This document shows positions 13,901-25,200 of a stretch of 64,000 nt of DNA, in pieces. The stretch is from Branchiostoma lanceolatum (lineage: Eukaryota > Chordata > Leptocardii > Amphioxiformes > Branchiostomatidae): assembly GCF_035083965.1 (NCBI RefSeq), contig NC_089724.1, forward strand, positions 9,161,410 to 9,225,409. The letters run 5' to 3'. Position 1 is the first letter of the stretch. Each line of letters starts with the position of its first letter. Both the position numbers and the translations under genes were made by a program. The notes beneath the pieces were generated by a model. It worked only from the letters and a program-made list of their open reading frames with translations, ran no database searches and was not told the origin of the DNA.

Positions 13901-16900
13901 GGAAGTGTTGTGAAGTCTCCAAGGCGAAGTTCCGTCAACATCTGGTTATTACGATAAATCGAGAATGATTCCAAGGACACGGGCAGAACTGGTATAGACC
14001 TCAGCCTGGAGTCTGACATACTTATCTGTGAAAGCGGACAAAGGGGATCGGATATGCCGTTCATGTCTATAACATTGGTTCTTGCACTCTACAGATAATA
14101 TTCATATGTATTTGTCAGAATATGAACCAAAACCTGTCGCATGAATTCAGCGAACAATACATTGAAATGACAAAATTAAGATGACAAACCACACGATAGT
14201 CGATATTCAAACGAAAATATGTTAGTGTACGCATGTCACTTATTACCAGTGGGCATTTGAGTTTGAGTTTGAGTTTTATTGAGATCTCCATTAGTGTTCA
14301 ATTATTACAATCTTACACTATTCTTCCTGGAGTCCATTCACATTGATACATTAAAATAAAACAAACAAGAAGAAAACATACACAAATGATAGACAGTCAT
14401 GACCAAAATCAAATGTGATACAAGACATCTACAATTGACAGACAGTAATGAACAAAATCAAATGTGATGCAATAAAAAGAGCTTGAGGGGTCAGAGGTCA
14501 ACTTGAAATACATATGTACATACATTCAGCTACCACCATTGTTGTAATGGCTTATTTGTGTACTTAAGTGTAATCAGTCTTTCTTTGAGAAATGTTTTGA
14601 ACAGTGAAGGTGTGGATGTTTTGATGTGTTGTGGAAAGGTGTTATATAATTTGATACATCTGTGCAGAAAGGTTCTGGTAGCTGAGGTGGTTTTGGGTTT
14701 TGGCAGTTTGAAACCCCCTCCTTGTGCAAGACGGGTATTGTGTTGATGTGTGTTGTCAATTCTCTGTAACCTTTTATAGATAGCTTCTGGTTTTTTGGCC
14801 GCCTGAAGTTTGTGAAACATGGCAAGAGTGCTTGTGTATAGTCTTACGTTAACTTTGGGCCAATTCAACCTCCTGTGCATGTCATTTATGTTGGAATCAT
14901 ACTTTGCATTTAGGACAAGTCTAGCTGCCTTGTTTTGTAGAATCTGTAGTTTATTCAAGTGAGTTTGGGAACTAGCTGACAAGAGGCAAGAGCAGTAATC
15001 CATGTGACTGAGGACAAGTGATTGTGTGACTGTTTTCAACGTGTCGCTCGTGAGGTAGTCACGAGATCTTGCTAATGCTGCCAAAGCGCTTGTCATTTTG
15101 GATCTAACGTTGTCCAGGTGTAGACCCCACGTTAACTGCTGGTCCATTTCAATCCCTAAATTTCGGTTTCTTAGACTCTTGTCTTAAACATACTACTGGC
15201 AACTGAAAACTATAATGGTAAAACTATTAATCTAATATCATAGTCGTCCGTTTCAAAAAAAGTTTTTGACCATACTGTAAATCATACAAAGCAGCTACAA
15301 AATGAGAAAATAGTTGCTGTAAGTTGACAAAAAATACTTCGGGAAACGGAAACTAATGTCGTAGAATGACAAAGTCAATTCCAAATTTAAAGAGGAAGAT
15401 GTGAAAGAACAAAAAGGAAGAATCTATATGTCGGTGTGCCATACTCTGTGTGTTAATTTTTGTCCATCCTTCCTGACCACGTAGATTTCATAAAGAAGGA
15501 AATTTGTTTTGCCAAACTTATTCGCACGCTCGCAACAGTTTTGGGGTCTCCAGAGGATGTCATCCATATAATCAAATCAACATGGCCTTACTCACACTTT
15601 TTAAGCTTTGTAGGGGTGCCCACACACGGTCACTGACGCTCACGAGTGGAAGGCCAAGTAGGCCCAAATGAGAGAGCTTCGGAAGGTCCCGAAACGTGTC
15701 GTCGGGGAAGGTTTCAATAGGGTTACTGCCTCCCATCCCTATGTGTTCTACAGAAACCAAGCCTGAAGAAAAAGTATACTGTCAGTATTCCATGTGTGTC
15801 AGAGTATCATGTGTATACCACTATGTGGTGGAAGCTGAACTTGCTGTTTTAAACCTTCCCGTTTGTAACGTTACAAGTAATTTTTGTTACACATAATTGG
15901 CATCTGCAATTGACCTAAATGTGACCCCCTTGTCAGATTTGATTACATGCTTTTTATCAAGAACATAAAAATGAAGAAATTTTAAGCAGTAAAGACGAGC
16001 GAAGAAATATAGGCTCAGTAAATATATCCTATTTGCATCACAAGATGAAACTTGCTTTCCGGTGAGCCTACATGTAACGTTACATGTAGAAGATAAGTAC
16101 AGTACGTGTACGGTATGTTTTAGCCTTGGAACTGGTTTTACCACTGTCATCACAAACGCATGTCAACAGCGATTTGACCTTTTTGAGGTCATACCATATC
16201 AAACAACAGAACACAGAACAAGACCAGCTAAATTTTCTGCTACAAAGATCTTAAACACCAACACACGCTCGCACAGACATGTACGTCATCAGTTGATCTA
16301 TCAGAGGGTCCGTCCCTTTCGGACCACTGCCTTAACACCAATTGGCAACGTAGATTGCTACTAAAACATTTAGTTGCCGTAATGACTACCAGTAACTCGG
16401 AGTGATATGTGTATGGCTGATAGATCTTCATGATAAGATTGGCGCATCAAACAATACATAATCGTACGTAATGAAGTTCGAATGTCGCTTGTTTCACTGA
16501 GCTGCTCTTGTAATTAAGAAGTCAAACCCAAATATAGAATTTTCACTGTAGACTAGATAACTTTTTCGATTTTCATGCATCTCCATGTACTTGTTTGTCT
16601 GCATATTAGCCTTTGGGCATGAACTTGCAATTATTAAGTTATTATTTGTTTTTATTATAATCAACCATTGATAGAGTATACTGTGTACGTACCTTGAAAT
16701 GTTGCTCCTGAGACATTAGTAAGAAAGTTTCCGTATATCTCTAAGACAACGACGTTGGCAAGATTGGCGAATGAACCGTCCTCCACAGTTCTGATCCTGT
16801 TAGTCTATACGGGGGTTAAGAATAACAATGTAAGCTTGTTTCTACTTCCATATCGACAAAAATAACACGACAAAGTCGTGAATCTCGATATGAAGATAGT

Positions 16901-19133
16901 CATTTTGATGTTGCTATTGAACAAGTTTTGGCTATGTACAAATGTATGCAGCCAAACCAAAAGAACAGCTACATCTACGTATATTGTCTTCTGCAAACCA
17001 AATAATGAAATAGTAATGAGTCCTATTGTATTGAAAGACACAATGCAGCACTATGAATTTATTTACTGGTAAATAAAGTTATTTGATAAGGAAACAACTG
17101 AATGAAAAGCTCCACAAAAGCAACACCAGAATGCAGTTGAAAATGAAGCAATTTGTATCAAAATTCTCCTTCATCATTGATCTCTACAAGGGAAACAGGA
17201 ATTTTCTATCATGTGCACATGTGCTGATAAAATGAACTCACATGAAGACGAAGATATTTCAGTTTCGTCAGCCTGGCAAAATCCTCCCTCCGTACCGCAG
17301 TCAGGCGGTTGTCAGCGAGGTCCAGCTCCTGAACGGACCAGAATGGTTAAGTTTAAGTTAAAATCCTCCCACACCATAATTGATGTATAGGGCGGTGCCC
17401 ATCTCCGTTTCATAGCTCTGGGGCCACACTGTGGTGCAATCACTGCAGCAGGGGGCTAGTCCACTGGCAGTGGAGTGTGTTTAACTTCCATACTGTTTCA
17501 TAAGTATGTATCATTTTTACAAAGTCTTTGGTATGACTCAATGCGCCTCTTGTCCAGAGGTGCCCTACCTGGGACTAGAACCCCAGTCCTTCTGGTCCAA
17601 GTAATTTGAACCAGATGTGGCAGAGTAGCAAATGCGCAGACCACTACACCACCGGGACACCCCCCGGACCAGAATGGATTCGCCCTTTATTCTGATGATT
17701 TTACTTTTTTACTTGTGAAGCGTTTTAATATGTTTTGATAAATGACAGAATATATACATTCTGTAACAATGATTGTGTAGAAAATAAAACACATTTTGTT
17801 TTAGAACGCTCACTATACACAGACATGCGCAGATCCCTTGTAAGTTCCATACAACTAGACAAGAAACATGCGCATTTTACAAAGAACGAGTACGAATTAT
17901 TCACATATAGTATGCCCCCTAAAGACTACAATATAATTGACTGTGTAAATTTGTGTAGACATACTTCAAGAAGAGACTCTGTAGATTTAAATAGAATATA
18001 ACATGTTCCTTTTCTTTTACTTCAATTATGTTACCTCATGCATTTAGCCCATGTTAGGCATGGATATGCAACAAAGTTCATATTCAATGCGTTCTGAAAG
18101 GGAAGAATTTTATCAAAGGAAACGAGCTGAGGAGAATGGTATGGCTCACCCATAGGTCTGTGGACGTCAAAGTTGATGCTGACATGTTCTGTAGTATATT
18201 GTACCTCAGGACCAATGACTGCAGTTTGACCTGATCACCAAACGCCCCGTCCTCGATAGAGCTGATGTTGTTCCTCTCCAGGAGCAGAGTGGTAAGGTTG
18301 TACAGTCCAGAGAACGCTGTCCGTGTGACTGTGGAGAGGTCGTTAGATGACAGGTCCAGAAACCCCAGGTTTGTGGCGCCGATGAAGGCCATACCAGGTA
18401 GAGTCTGGATCTTGTTGTCGCTCAAAGTCAGACGAGTTAAAGCCGGCATCCCCCGGAAGGTCGCGCTGGTCAGCACGCCGATGTGATTCGAATGTAGGTA
18501 CAGCACACGTAGCTTCTTGAGACGACCGAAGCTCCCATCTTCTATCCTTGAGATGCTATTGGACGAGAGGTTGAGCTCTATAAGAAGCGGGACTCCTGTG
18601 AAAGTCTCGATCCCGATAGAGGTGAGCCTGTTGTCTTGTAAATCGAGCATCTCCAAGCTGTCAAGGAAAGAATTACTTCCGAACGCAGTTATTGTTGTGA
18701 TGGTATTCCTGTTGAGATAAAGTCTCACAAGTTGTCTCAGCCCGTCGAAAGCCGAAGTGGGTACGGTAGAGATCACGTTCCCTCCTAACCGGAGAACCTG
18801 GAGGTTGGGCCGGCGACTGAATGGGGATCCAGGACGTGATATGCTAGTGATCGAGTTATCTTCCAGGTTCAGTTCCAGCAGGTTGGGAAGCAGAGGATTA
18901 CGGTTCAGCCCCGAAATCTGATTGTCGTTTAACAGAAAAATTTCCGTTGAAGAAGGTATGAGCTGATCCCGGGGATAGGCCGTAAGGGCTCCGTGACTGC
19001 AGTCGACGGTGGCGCCGTGACATCGGCATTGGGGTGCGCAGTCAAGGGCAATCACAACTCCGGCCATCGACATCAGGAGCGTGAGCAAGAGTGCGGACAG
19101 GCAAGACGCCCTTGTGTGGACCATGGTGGCCAG
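1966..19133 (-). CDS. LRR-FN3 single-pass transmembrane receptor, 10 coding exons, 949 aa
   Basis: Probable cell-surface receptor or adhesion protein. Coding exons in transcript order: 19124-18150 (ATG at 19124; exon opens at 19133 after TTTTTCACAG), 17328-17242, 16804-16693, 15762-15596, 14025-13893, 13125-13008, 12865-12765, 11641-11497, 3117-2547 and 2406-1966. Every join is in phase and the sum is 2,850 nt. The start lies in a strong Kozak context (GCCACCATGG) and opens a signal peptide (VHTRASCLSALLLTLLMSMA). An LRRNT cap with CxPQCxC follows, then about 21 LRRs. The first 14 are canonical (LxxLxLxxNxL) and those from exon 4 on are degenerate. Next come a partial LRRCT lacking the usual CDC motif, a Pro/Ser/Thr-rich stalk, FN3 (about 654-748), a TM helix (about 756-781) and a 168-aa tail. 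Tail tyrosines are Y824 (SPYNII), Y843 (YQDP), Y861 (SSYLEL), Y911 (YDMP), Y922 (YSKV) and Y944 (VYINI). The order resembles FLRT/LRIT proteins but the tail does not, so no symbol is given. Confidence 0.9.
3735..8430. repeat. Minisatellite array with a 1,686-bp higher-order repeat
   Basis: About 40 head-to-tail copies of a roughly 100-125 bp monomer. Each contains TTTAGGTAGAGAAAAGCTGT, TTTTCCCTCGCAGTTATTT, CCGATATCCTTCCGTTACAT and a variable linker. In many monomers the linker is a G-run followed by AGACC and a C-run, which can form a hairpin. Identical runs of distinct monomers recur at an exact 1,686-bp spacing: landmarks at 4,065, 5,751 and 7,437. This gives a higher-order unit of about 15 monomers in roughly 2.4 copies. 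After about 7,690 the array becomes a run of similar monomers. Long ORFs in both directions exist only because many monomer lengths are multiples of three. I treat them as non-coding. Confidence 0.95.
10130..11070. repeat. Tandem array of about 290-bp units, roughly three copies
   Basis: Three successive blocks share AGCACGTTAAGGTC, GAACGGCACATAAACG, ATAAAGATGGACGAAAG, GGTCTCAAGAAACTTACACT and AACGACGCCTTTACGC. Their starts are near 10,140, 10,430 and 10,735. The first is preceded by three short GTTTTTAGCACGTTAAGCTC repeats. The array lies in the same intron as the minisatellite but is unrelated to it in sequence. No protein is evident. Confidence 0.8.
13272..13711. mobile_element. Foldback MITE with arms of about 200 bp
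   Basis: The two halves are imperfect inverted copies. CTCACCCCGACCAATCGA at the left matches GAAGTCGGGGTGAG at the right. GCGGTCGACTTGA and AAGTCGACCGCCATT flank the centre near 13,470. The element lies wholly within the intron between LRR exons 5 and 6 and is non-coding. Confidence 0.85.
14256..15178 (-). mobile_element. 5'-truncated non-LTR retrotransposon (LINE), 3' part of the RT ORF
   Basis: A 205-residue open frame (15147-14530) encodes the thumb and C-terminal part of a LINE reverse transcriptase. It has the typical SLVLSHMDYCSCLL, LQILQNKAARLVL and RTFLHRCIKLYNTFPQHIK segments. The catalytic domain is missing because homology begins abruptly near 15,178. The 3' end finishes in tandem AAACTC units, as in many CR1/L2-type elements. 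It lies in the same orientation as the host LRR gene, in the intron between exons 4 and 5. Confidence 0.9.
15241..15590. mobile_element. Left-truncated copy of the GGCCATGTTGATTTGATT MITE at a splice donor
   Basis: The right end (GATGTCATCCATATAATC, then CAACATGGCCTTA) is intact and stops at 15,590. The left terminal repeat is missing or highly diverged. The interior matches the copies at 513 and 55,851. The intact end lies six bases from the end of LRR exon 4 (15,596), so the element begins inside the 5' splice site. Confidence 0.8.
17381..17662 (-). mobile_element. tRNA-derived SINE
   Basis: On the minus strand the head has a recognisable A box (TGGTGTAGTGGTCTGCGC, 17651-17634) and B box (GGTTCTAGTCCC, near 17,571-17,583). 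A non-tRNA body follows that contains GGGGCTAGTCCACTGG-like sequence. A body fragment of the same family lies on the plus strand at 39,368-39,487. It is a Pol III-type retroposon and not a functional tRNA, because no complete cloverleaf or CCA-adjacent stem can be drawn. Confidence 0.75.
17700..18005 (+). pseudogene. LINE fragment, C-terminal Cys/His-containing segment
   Basis: The 88-residue frame at 17,735-18,001 reads CNNDCVENKTHFVLERSLY and then an R-rich helix. This follows the pattern CxxCxxxxVEDExHFLxxCPxY found near the C-terminus of many LINE reverse transcriptases. The cysteine expected after HFVLE is an arginine here, which fits decay. No RT core is present on either side. It lies antisense in the first intron of the LRR receptor gene. 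Confidence 0.55.
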
Positions 19134-20604
19134 CTGTGAAAAACAAAGCACAGACAGGCGTTACCACTTTGGTTGTCACCGAGCGCACAATTGCCAACTC
19201 AGAAGTGGTTAATGGTAGATGTCAACACGATACTAGTAGTTCCTTATGATCAGAGATTGGGCTTGTGAATTTTCAAGGACAGCTCTGAATGACGATGTGA
19301 CAAGCGAAGTAATAGGCCCCTCTCTCACCAGACCCGCGGCACGTTGGCGACCTCGCTGCGACCATGCGATTTGACAGCGCGCTCAACTTCATCGACATTG
19401 ACTGTCCAACATGAATCGGACAGCGAGGTGTAAAAGATTCTCGGATCGCCCCCTGGCATTTTGACATTGTTGTTGACAACTGTACTGTTTAAGAAGAGTT
19501 GAATCGTTGTGAAACTATCTTCACCTTTACAAAGTTTCAGCATTTCAGACGACATAGAACAAACTTCTAACCTGATATATGCCGTTTGGTTCTGTCTTGT
19601 TCGTCTATATTTCGAAAAAACACTCGAGCTCCACTTGAACGTATTTTGCGCCAGACTTTGTTTCCTGAATTAGTCCAGTCAAGCATAGAATCAAGTAGTC
19701 TGACAAGATTGGTGCATACCTGTGTAATGACCATGGGCTGTCTTAAATCAACTGATATCGTTTATGTTTGTGGGGGCGTGTGTTGGTATTTAACACCTTT
19801 GCAGCAGATCCAGCCTCTTGGAAGCCTCTCGTAACTCGATCATTTCAGCGCTCAGCTCAAATGGCTTTGCCTTGCTTCATGTTTTTGAGGGTTTTTTTCT
19901 AGTCACTTTTAAAGTATCACCCGAACGAGTCATTCAAAATATCAAAGAATTGATACACTTTAACTTATACTTTTGTAACTAGAAGTGATGTGACACAAAT
20001 AATTCCATTGATGTCGATATGACCTTTACGGACAATGTTGTCTCACAAGGACGATACGTGGTGTACAGATCAGATGATGCGTACTGAAAACCATGTGCTG
20101 AAAATATCCTACATACAAATTGTAAGAACATTTTTTGAGTTTGTAACATCTGTTATGTAGTATATCCTTTGGCATATTATTCTCAATTGTTGTAGGAATG
20201 ACACGATTCTTTAGACTGATATTCATAAATCTGTTCTTGCCATAAGTATCGTTAGATTACTTGCCGAAATTGCCATATTTATTCAGAACCCTTTGTGGAC
20301 CTTCAACGATGTCAATGATTTCAACTTGAGGGTCGCATTGCAAAAACTCCTCATGGCGACCGCGAGTGGTGCTGCAGACAAGGATCTGCAAGACCTCGAC
20401 ATAACCAAATTTGGACGCACTGAAAACAAAATCGTGTCGTCTTGAAGGACGATAACCCATTTTCAAGGTGAAACCTTTTCAATCCTTTCTTATCTAATTC
20501 TTCCTTAATCTTAATTTTTCTTCCTCTTTTGATCTTGGCCATTTGCATGTTATTATAGTACTGTGCTACAATGACAGACTGCTAGAATGATTGCACTCCC
20601 TCCC

Positions 20605-20830
20605 ACACCCACGTTCAAGAACTGGGCTTTGCAAGACAGAATGGCATTCGAATGATTACCGGCGAACTAGCGGCGAGAACACCAATGCTCTACGACATGC
20701 ATGCGCAGCGGCCCCTTCTCTCCGAAAGGAGGAGGAACGTCCGCCTCACCAACTTCTACAAACCACTGTACAATCATATTAATATAAACACTGACAGTTT
20801 ACTTAACTCAAGGAGGTTAAAATAACCCTT
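20605..20830 (+). pseudogene. Decayed LINE reverse-transcriptase C-terminal fragment
   Basis: One frame reads RQNGIRMITGELAARTPMLY followed by RPLLSERRRNVRLTNFYKPL. This resembles the common LINE thumb segment (ALRxITGxxxxTPxxxL, then PLxxRR). The fragment has no RT core and no long ORF. The following 250 bp read as further broken frames. The assignment to a LINE clade is open. Confidence 0.45.
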
Positions 20831-21838
20831 TCAACCTCCTTGCTCAACCAGCTGGGGGAGCCATCACCTCTAATTCCAACCTATAAACGCCAGGAGAGAC
20901 ACATACAAATACTAATATTTCCCCCGCACCATTCCCCAGTGGAATGCCCTGCCTGGCACGGTTATGACGGCTCCCACCGTTGGCAACAACTGATGTTAAG
21001 ATCATATATATCTTGTCGCTCCATTGCTGTATCCACTGACAGGCAGTCTGGTTGGCCTCTCGTTAAGATGTGAATGCCAAAATGGATGACTGGCTACCGT
21101 TAAATCAGCCTTCAATCAACAATATTCTAACCAATGCTAAGTTGAACCAAAAAAAATCTCTCTTTAATTAAGACTCACGATGAAATGTTGTGGTTTTAAT
21201 ATTTCTTAAATGTTCTGTTCTGCTGCGATGAATGACTAGGAAACACAGTTGTGTTCACGACCAAACTTATTTAGTAACCAGTGTAGTGTTATTTCTGTTT
21301 CATACATTGGTTTGACTGCAAAGAAACTGTATTCACATGGTCCAAACATTAACTTAATGACTAACCACTTCACAGCCAACACATTATTATGTTTTTCATG
21401 AACATTGTTTAATCTGGAGATATTTTGGAATAGCGCTGTCCAAATACGATACAAATAGTCTAAATATGTGCACTTGTCAGTTACATTTTCAGTAAAACAA
21501 GGATACTTACCACTGTGATGCTACAATACTTCATCCAGAAATTGATGGATCTAGTAGTAGTTGTACATGTTAGTACATGTAGGTAAAGATGTTTCACATG
21601 TCTATTAAATTTGATAAATGCTATTTCAACAAAAAAGGAAAAGATAAACTAGGGAACCAATGGACACTCACAGAATTTTTTTCAAAGGGTGCAGAGGAGA
21701 GTTGAAAAAAATTGTACATATTGTTGATCTGGTAGAAATGGTACAGATTTTTCACGCAACTTTTTCTCATAATCATTTCTGCTTCATCATCGGATGTGAC
21801 ACAGCCTGGTGTAAAGGGCTGTGAAATAACTACAAATA

Positions 21839-21946
21839 TTAATCTCCAAGCAGATTTGGAAAGGCAAAATCATAACGTTTCTCAAATTTGAACTGTGAGC
21901 TTGGGAAATGTCACGGTTTTGCCCTTCTACATCTGCCTGGAGATTT
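21839..21946. mobile_element. Short foldback element, AATCTCCAAGCAGAT family
   Basis: The ends are ATTAATCTCCAAGCAGATTT and ATCTGCCTGGAGATTTTAC in inverted orientation. A second inner pair (GGCAAAATCATAACG and GTCACGGTTTTGCC) continues the fold. Members of this family also lie at 23,451, 47,702, 48,691 and 50,212. Confidence 0.7.
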
Positions 21947-21952
21947 TACAAA

Positions 21953-22166
21953 TACTGCAAATGCAGAAATGTTAGCGGGGATGTAATTTCGCGGTAGGGA
22001 GAAAATGGAGTGTTCGCGATGGTTCCGAGTTCGCCCTTGAAACAATAGTAGCACTACAGTCACATAATTGAACGGCTTTTCGCAGTGATTCTAAGTTCAC
22101 GCTAAAGAGTTCACGGCAAAAACCGTGAACGTAAAACCATCGCAAACATTTCCGCATTTACAGTAT
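21953..22166. mobile_element. MITE, ACTGTAAATGCAGAAATGTT family
   Basis: The terminal inverted repeats are TACTGCAAATGCAGAAATGTT at the left and AACATTTCCGCATTTACAGT at the right. The interior has CGCGGTAGGGAGAAAATGGA. Related copies are at 49,017-49,232 and 50,060-50,208. It lies about 50 bp downstream of the EIF3M stop codon and so probably forms part of, or abuts, the EIF3M 3' UTR. Confidence 0.75.
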
Positions 22167-22218
22167 CCCTTGCTCTAGTTCTACACAGACGGCTCAATCC
22201 CCATCTGTACGTTATGTT

Positions 22219-25200
22219 CTACGTGGCCGGCGTGAGTTGTTGGAGGTTGTTCCGGACCGTGCCCAGGTTTTCCCGCCACCGCTCCAACATGTCCCGTAAC
22301 TGCTGCCACTGTTGCCGGCCGAACGTGCGGTGCTGTGACCAGCGGATCACGACCTTACGCTGGATCTGGTCTATGGATGCCTGCACCAGCTGAGTCCGCA
22401 CGACTGGGAAGAGGAAATACGATTACGTCATGCATACATTGTACAAAATGACATCATCCCTCTGCCTAGGCAGGCTTGACAAATAACCTCTGATTGATTT
22501 GAAACACATTTTAATACACACGTAGTAGTACGACAGAGAAGATCTTCAGTATGGCCACACCTGTATCATACCTCTTCCTCCTACTAAGATGTAACATTTT
22601 CACTGCCATCCTACTTCTCTTTATATATTTCATCTTTTTCTTCAGGTTTAGAAATAGGAGATAGCTGTTTTAACAATTTCTCCAACTTTCATCCTGAATA
22701 AATCTTAAATACACAAAATTCATTCATTGTGAATGAAATACAAAACAAACAACAAAATGAATAAAGGGAATACCAATGGTCAAATCACAGAAAACAGAAT
22801 TTTGTTGGTAAAGGTCCAAATAGCCTATAAGACATTACATAGTGAGTTGTTAAATCACCGTGTCTAGGGTATTGGAAGGCGGAACCCATTCCTCTCCTTC
22901 CACCATCTTTTATGTATATCATATGTAGGGAATTTCTCAGCAGCCTTTTATAACCCCTGCTTCTCCCATTGGGTCAGTAAGTCCTCACTCTTAGTCAGCT
23001 ATTGAGCTAGTCTCATGTTTTTGACCTACATTTTGTAGAGTGAAGAGATGCTTTTACCGTTATATATGTAACCTGTAACCTCAGAGTGGCCCTCACTCCT
23101 TGAAGTGACCTTCGGGTCTTGTTATGTGGTGACCATTGAGTAGAATAAAAAAAAAAACCCTCCCCAACAACATGCTTCTAGGTCTAGTAAAACTAGAGGC
23201 ATTCTTCAACTACAAAAAAGGTGGGAACAATAGTCACCATCGATGAGGAATGCCTCCACCTCGTCTGTGGTGAGGTTGAGTTGCTGCTCCATGGTGTCGA
23301 ACATGATCTCCTTGTTGTCAGAAGACATGGACAGGAACGTCAGGAAACGCATCTTCTCTATACACAACTCATGGGACAGACCTGCAACATGATGGGGATA
23401 ACAATTAAACAATGGTCCAATCTCAGCAAACAGAACTTTGTTGGAAAGGTTAAACTCCAATCAGATCTATCGATGGTAAGGCAGTATCAAAAGGGACAAC
23501 TAGTATCCAAAGCCTCTGGTACTCATTGGCCCTTTTGATACTGATTTGCCATCAATAGATCTGCTTGGAGATTAGGTAAAGGTCCCATAGACTTTGAGAC
23601 CGTAGAGGCAGTGGGGTTGTCAAATAACTGTATGTAGGGCACGGTATTACAAGATGGAGCAAAACCCCTTTCCTTCTATCACCTTTTACCTCCCCAAGCA
23701 AAGTCAGGTAATAACGGTATCTACAACAAGAGGTCAGGGTGAGTGCATACACATGCAAGGGTCGCCTAGACAGCCCCAGAGTTTCCTTTGGAAGAAGGCA
23801 GGCATGGTGGAAAGGGTCTTCCAGAGTGACGTTGCTCAGTACAAAAATTTTCTCTGGCCTCTGGCAGTTTTAGTGAGTTCAGGTGTCAGATGGTCACTGT
23901 TCCTGAGGGATTAACGTGACTCAGTGGCACTGATGCACAGGTTCTGGGTACCAGGGTTTGTAGGTGTGGAGGACGGCGTACATTAGTGCTGTGTACCTAA
24001 ACGTAACATCAGGTACAGGTACAGAGGTTTAGGTACAGGTACAGATCTGTACCTGTACCTGAACAATTTGAAAAATCTACACGGTACCGGTACGCAGCAC
24101 TAGTGTACATGGTAATAAATGCACAGACTTACATGTAAAGGCAACTCAAGCAATATTAGGGCCTGAAAATCGGATTTCGAAAGTCAATTTATTTCATCAT
24201 TTCTATACATGATTAGTTCAAACAACGCTATCACAATGTATAGTGACGTCCATGATGCCAAAAATATGACTTCGTTGTCACGTGAGAACTCACTGAAAAT
24301 CGTTACTGGGGTTTTTGTAGGCTTGCGAAACTAACGGGATCATCGTATGGTATGTTTTTGCATGGTTTTAAAATGCTCAAAGTATGAAGTTATTACACAG
24401 ATGTGCTAGCCAGTGTTAGTACATGTCACTAAAATAAAGATTTCAGCATTTTTTTCATTTCCATTTTTTGGTTCCTAATATTGCTTTGGTTGCCTTTAAA
24501 ATATACCAGACTTACCAAGCTTCTCAATATAGTCTGGATTGGCCTTGCAGAACTCCATGTAGTTGTGAAGACTGCCTCTTACAAATATGGTCAGTAGCTG
24601 TAATGGGCACATAGATAATCAGAAAAACTTGACTTAAATTTTAGATTTATCCTTCAAACGCCAGTTAACAACAACATTTTCACTGATAAGTTTGGTCAAC
24701 GGTTCTTCAATTAGATATTCAAGGCTTATCAAGAATTTCTTTAAAGTTATTTCCATTCAGTGTTTAATTATGGAATTCTTCAGTTCTTTTACAATTCCCT
24801 GACAAAATAGAACCACCACCTTACTCTGTCATCTTATAAACAATTCCTGAATTTTTGAACTGTTTGAAGGGAAAAATCCTTAGTCATTAGAACTTACATC
24901 GTGGATGAGTTCTCCCTCCAGAAACTTGATGGGTTTGAGAACCAGAAGGTGATCCACCAGGTACATGTCCTTCTGGGCCAGGTGATGCACTATACACCTG
25001 TACAGGGGGATACAGTATTGGTCAATATCACAGGTCTTCTGTTATCACTATTATTTTGTAGTTTTTTAGACCTTAACAAGTACATGGCACTTGCTTTGCA
25101 CTTATAACTTGGATATCTTAGTCATCAACATTAGATTTTCTTCATTAGTGACATGGCAAAACACATGACATGGCACAAGCCCCATATTTGGACATGTTTG

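Larger units (their letters stand above)
19134..22218. other. Intergenic region between LRR receptor and EIF3M
   Basis: The 5' UTR exon and promoter of the LRR gene should lie here, because its first coding exon opens after a splice acceptor at 19,134. I could not place them. The rest contains a decayed LINE fragment near 20,600-20,830 and two foldback elements (21,839-21,946 and 21,953-22,166). No other gene can be supported. Confidence 0.55.

Noticed and set aside
17558-17662. Possible tRNA gene (A and B boxes) on the minus strand
   Set aside because: No complete cloverleaf can be drawn, and a SINE body follows with a second genomic copy in the window. It is a tRNA-derived SINE.
20257-20548. 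Overlapping Lys-rich minus-strand ORFs
   Set aside because: The two frames overlap with no clear splice join and no domain. Possibly decayed transposon, but not supportable.
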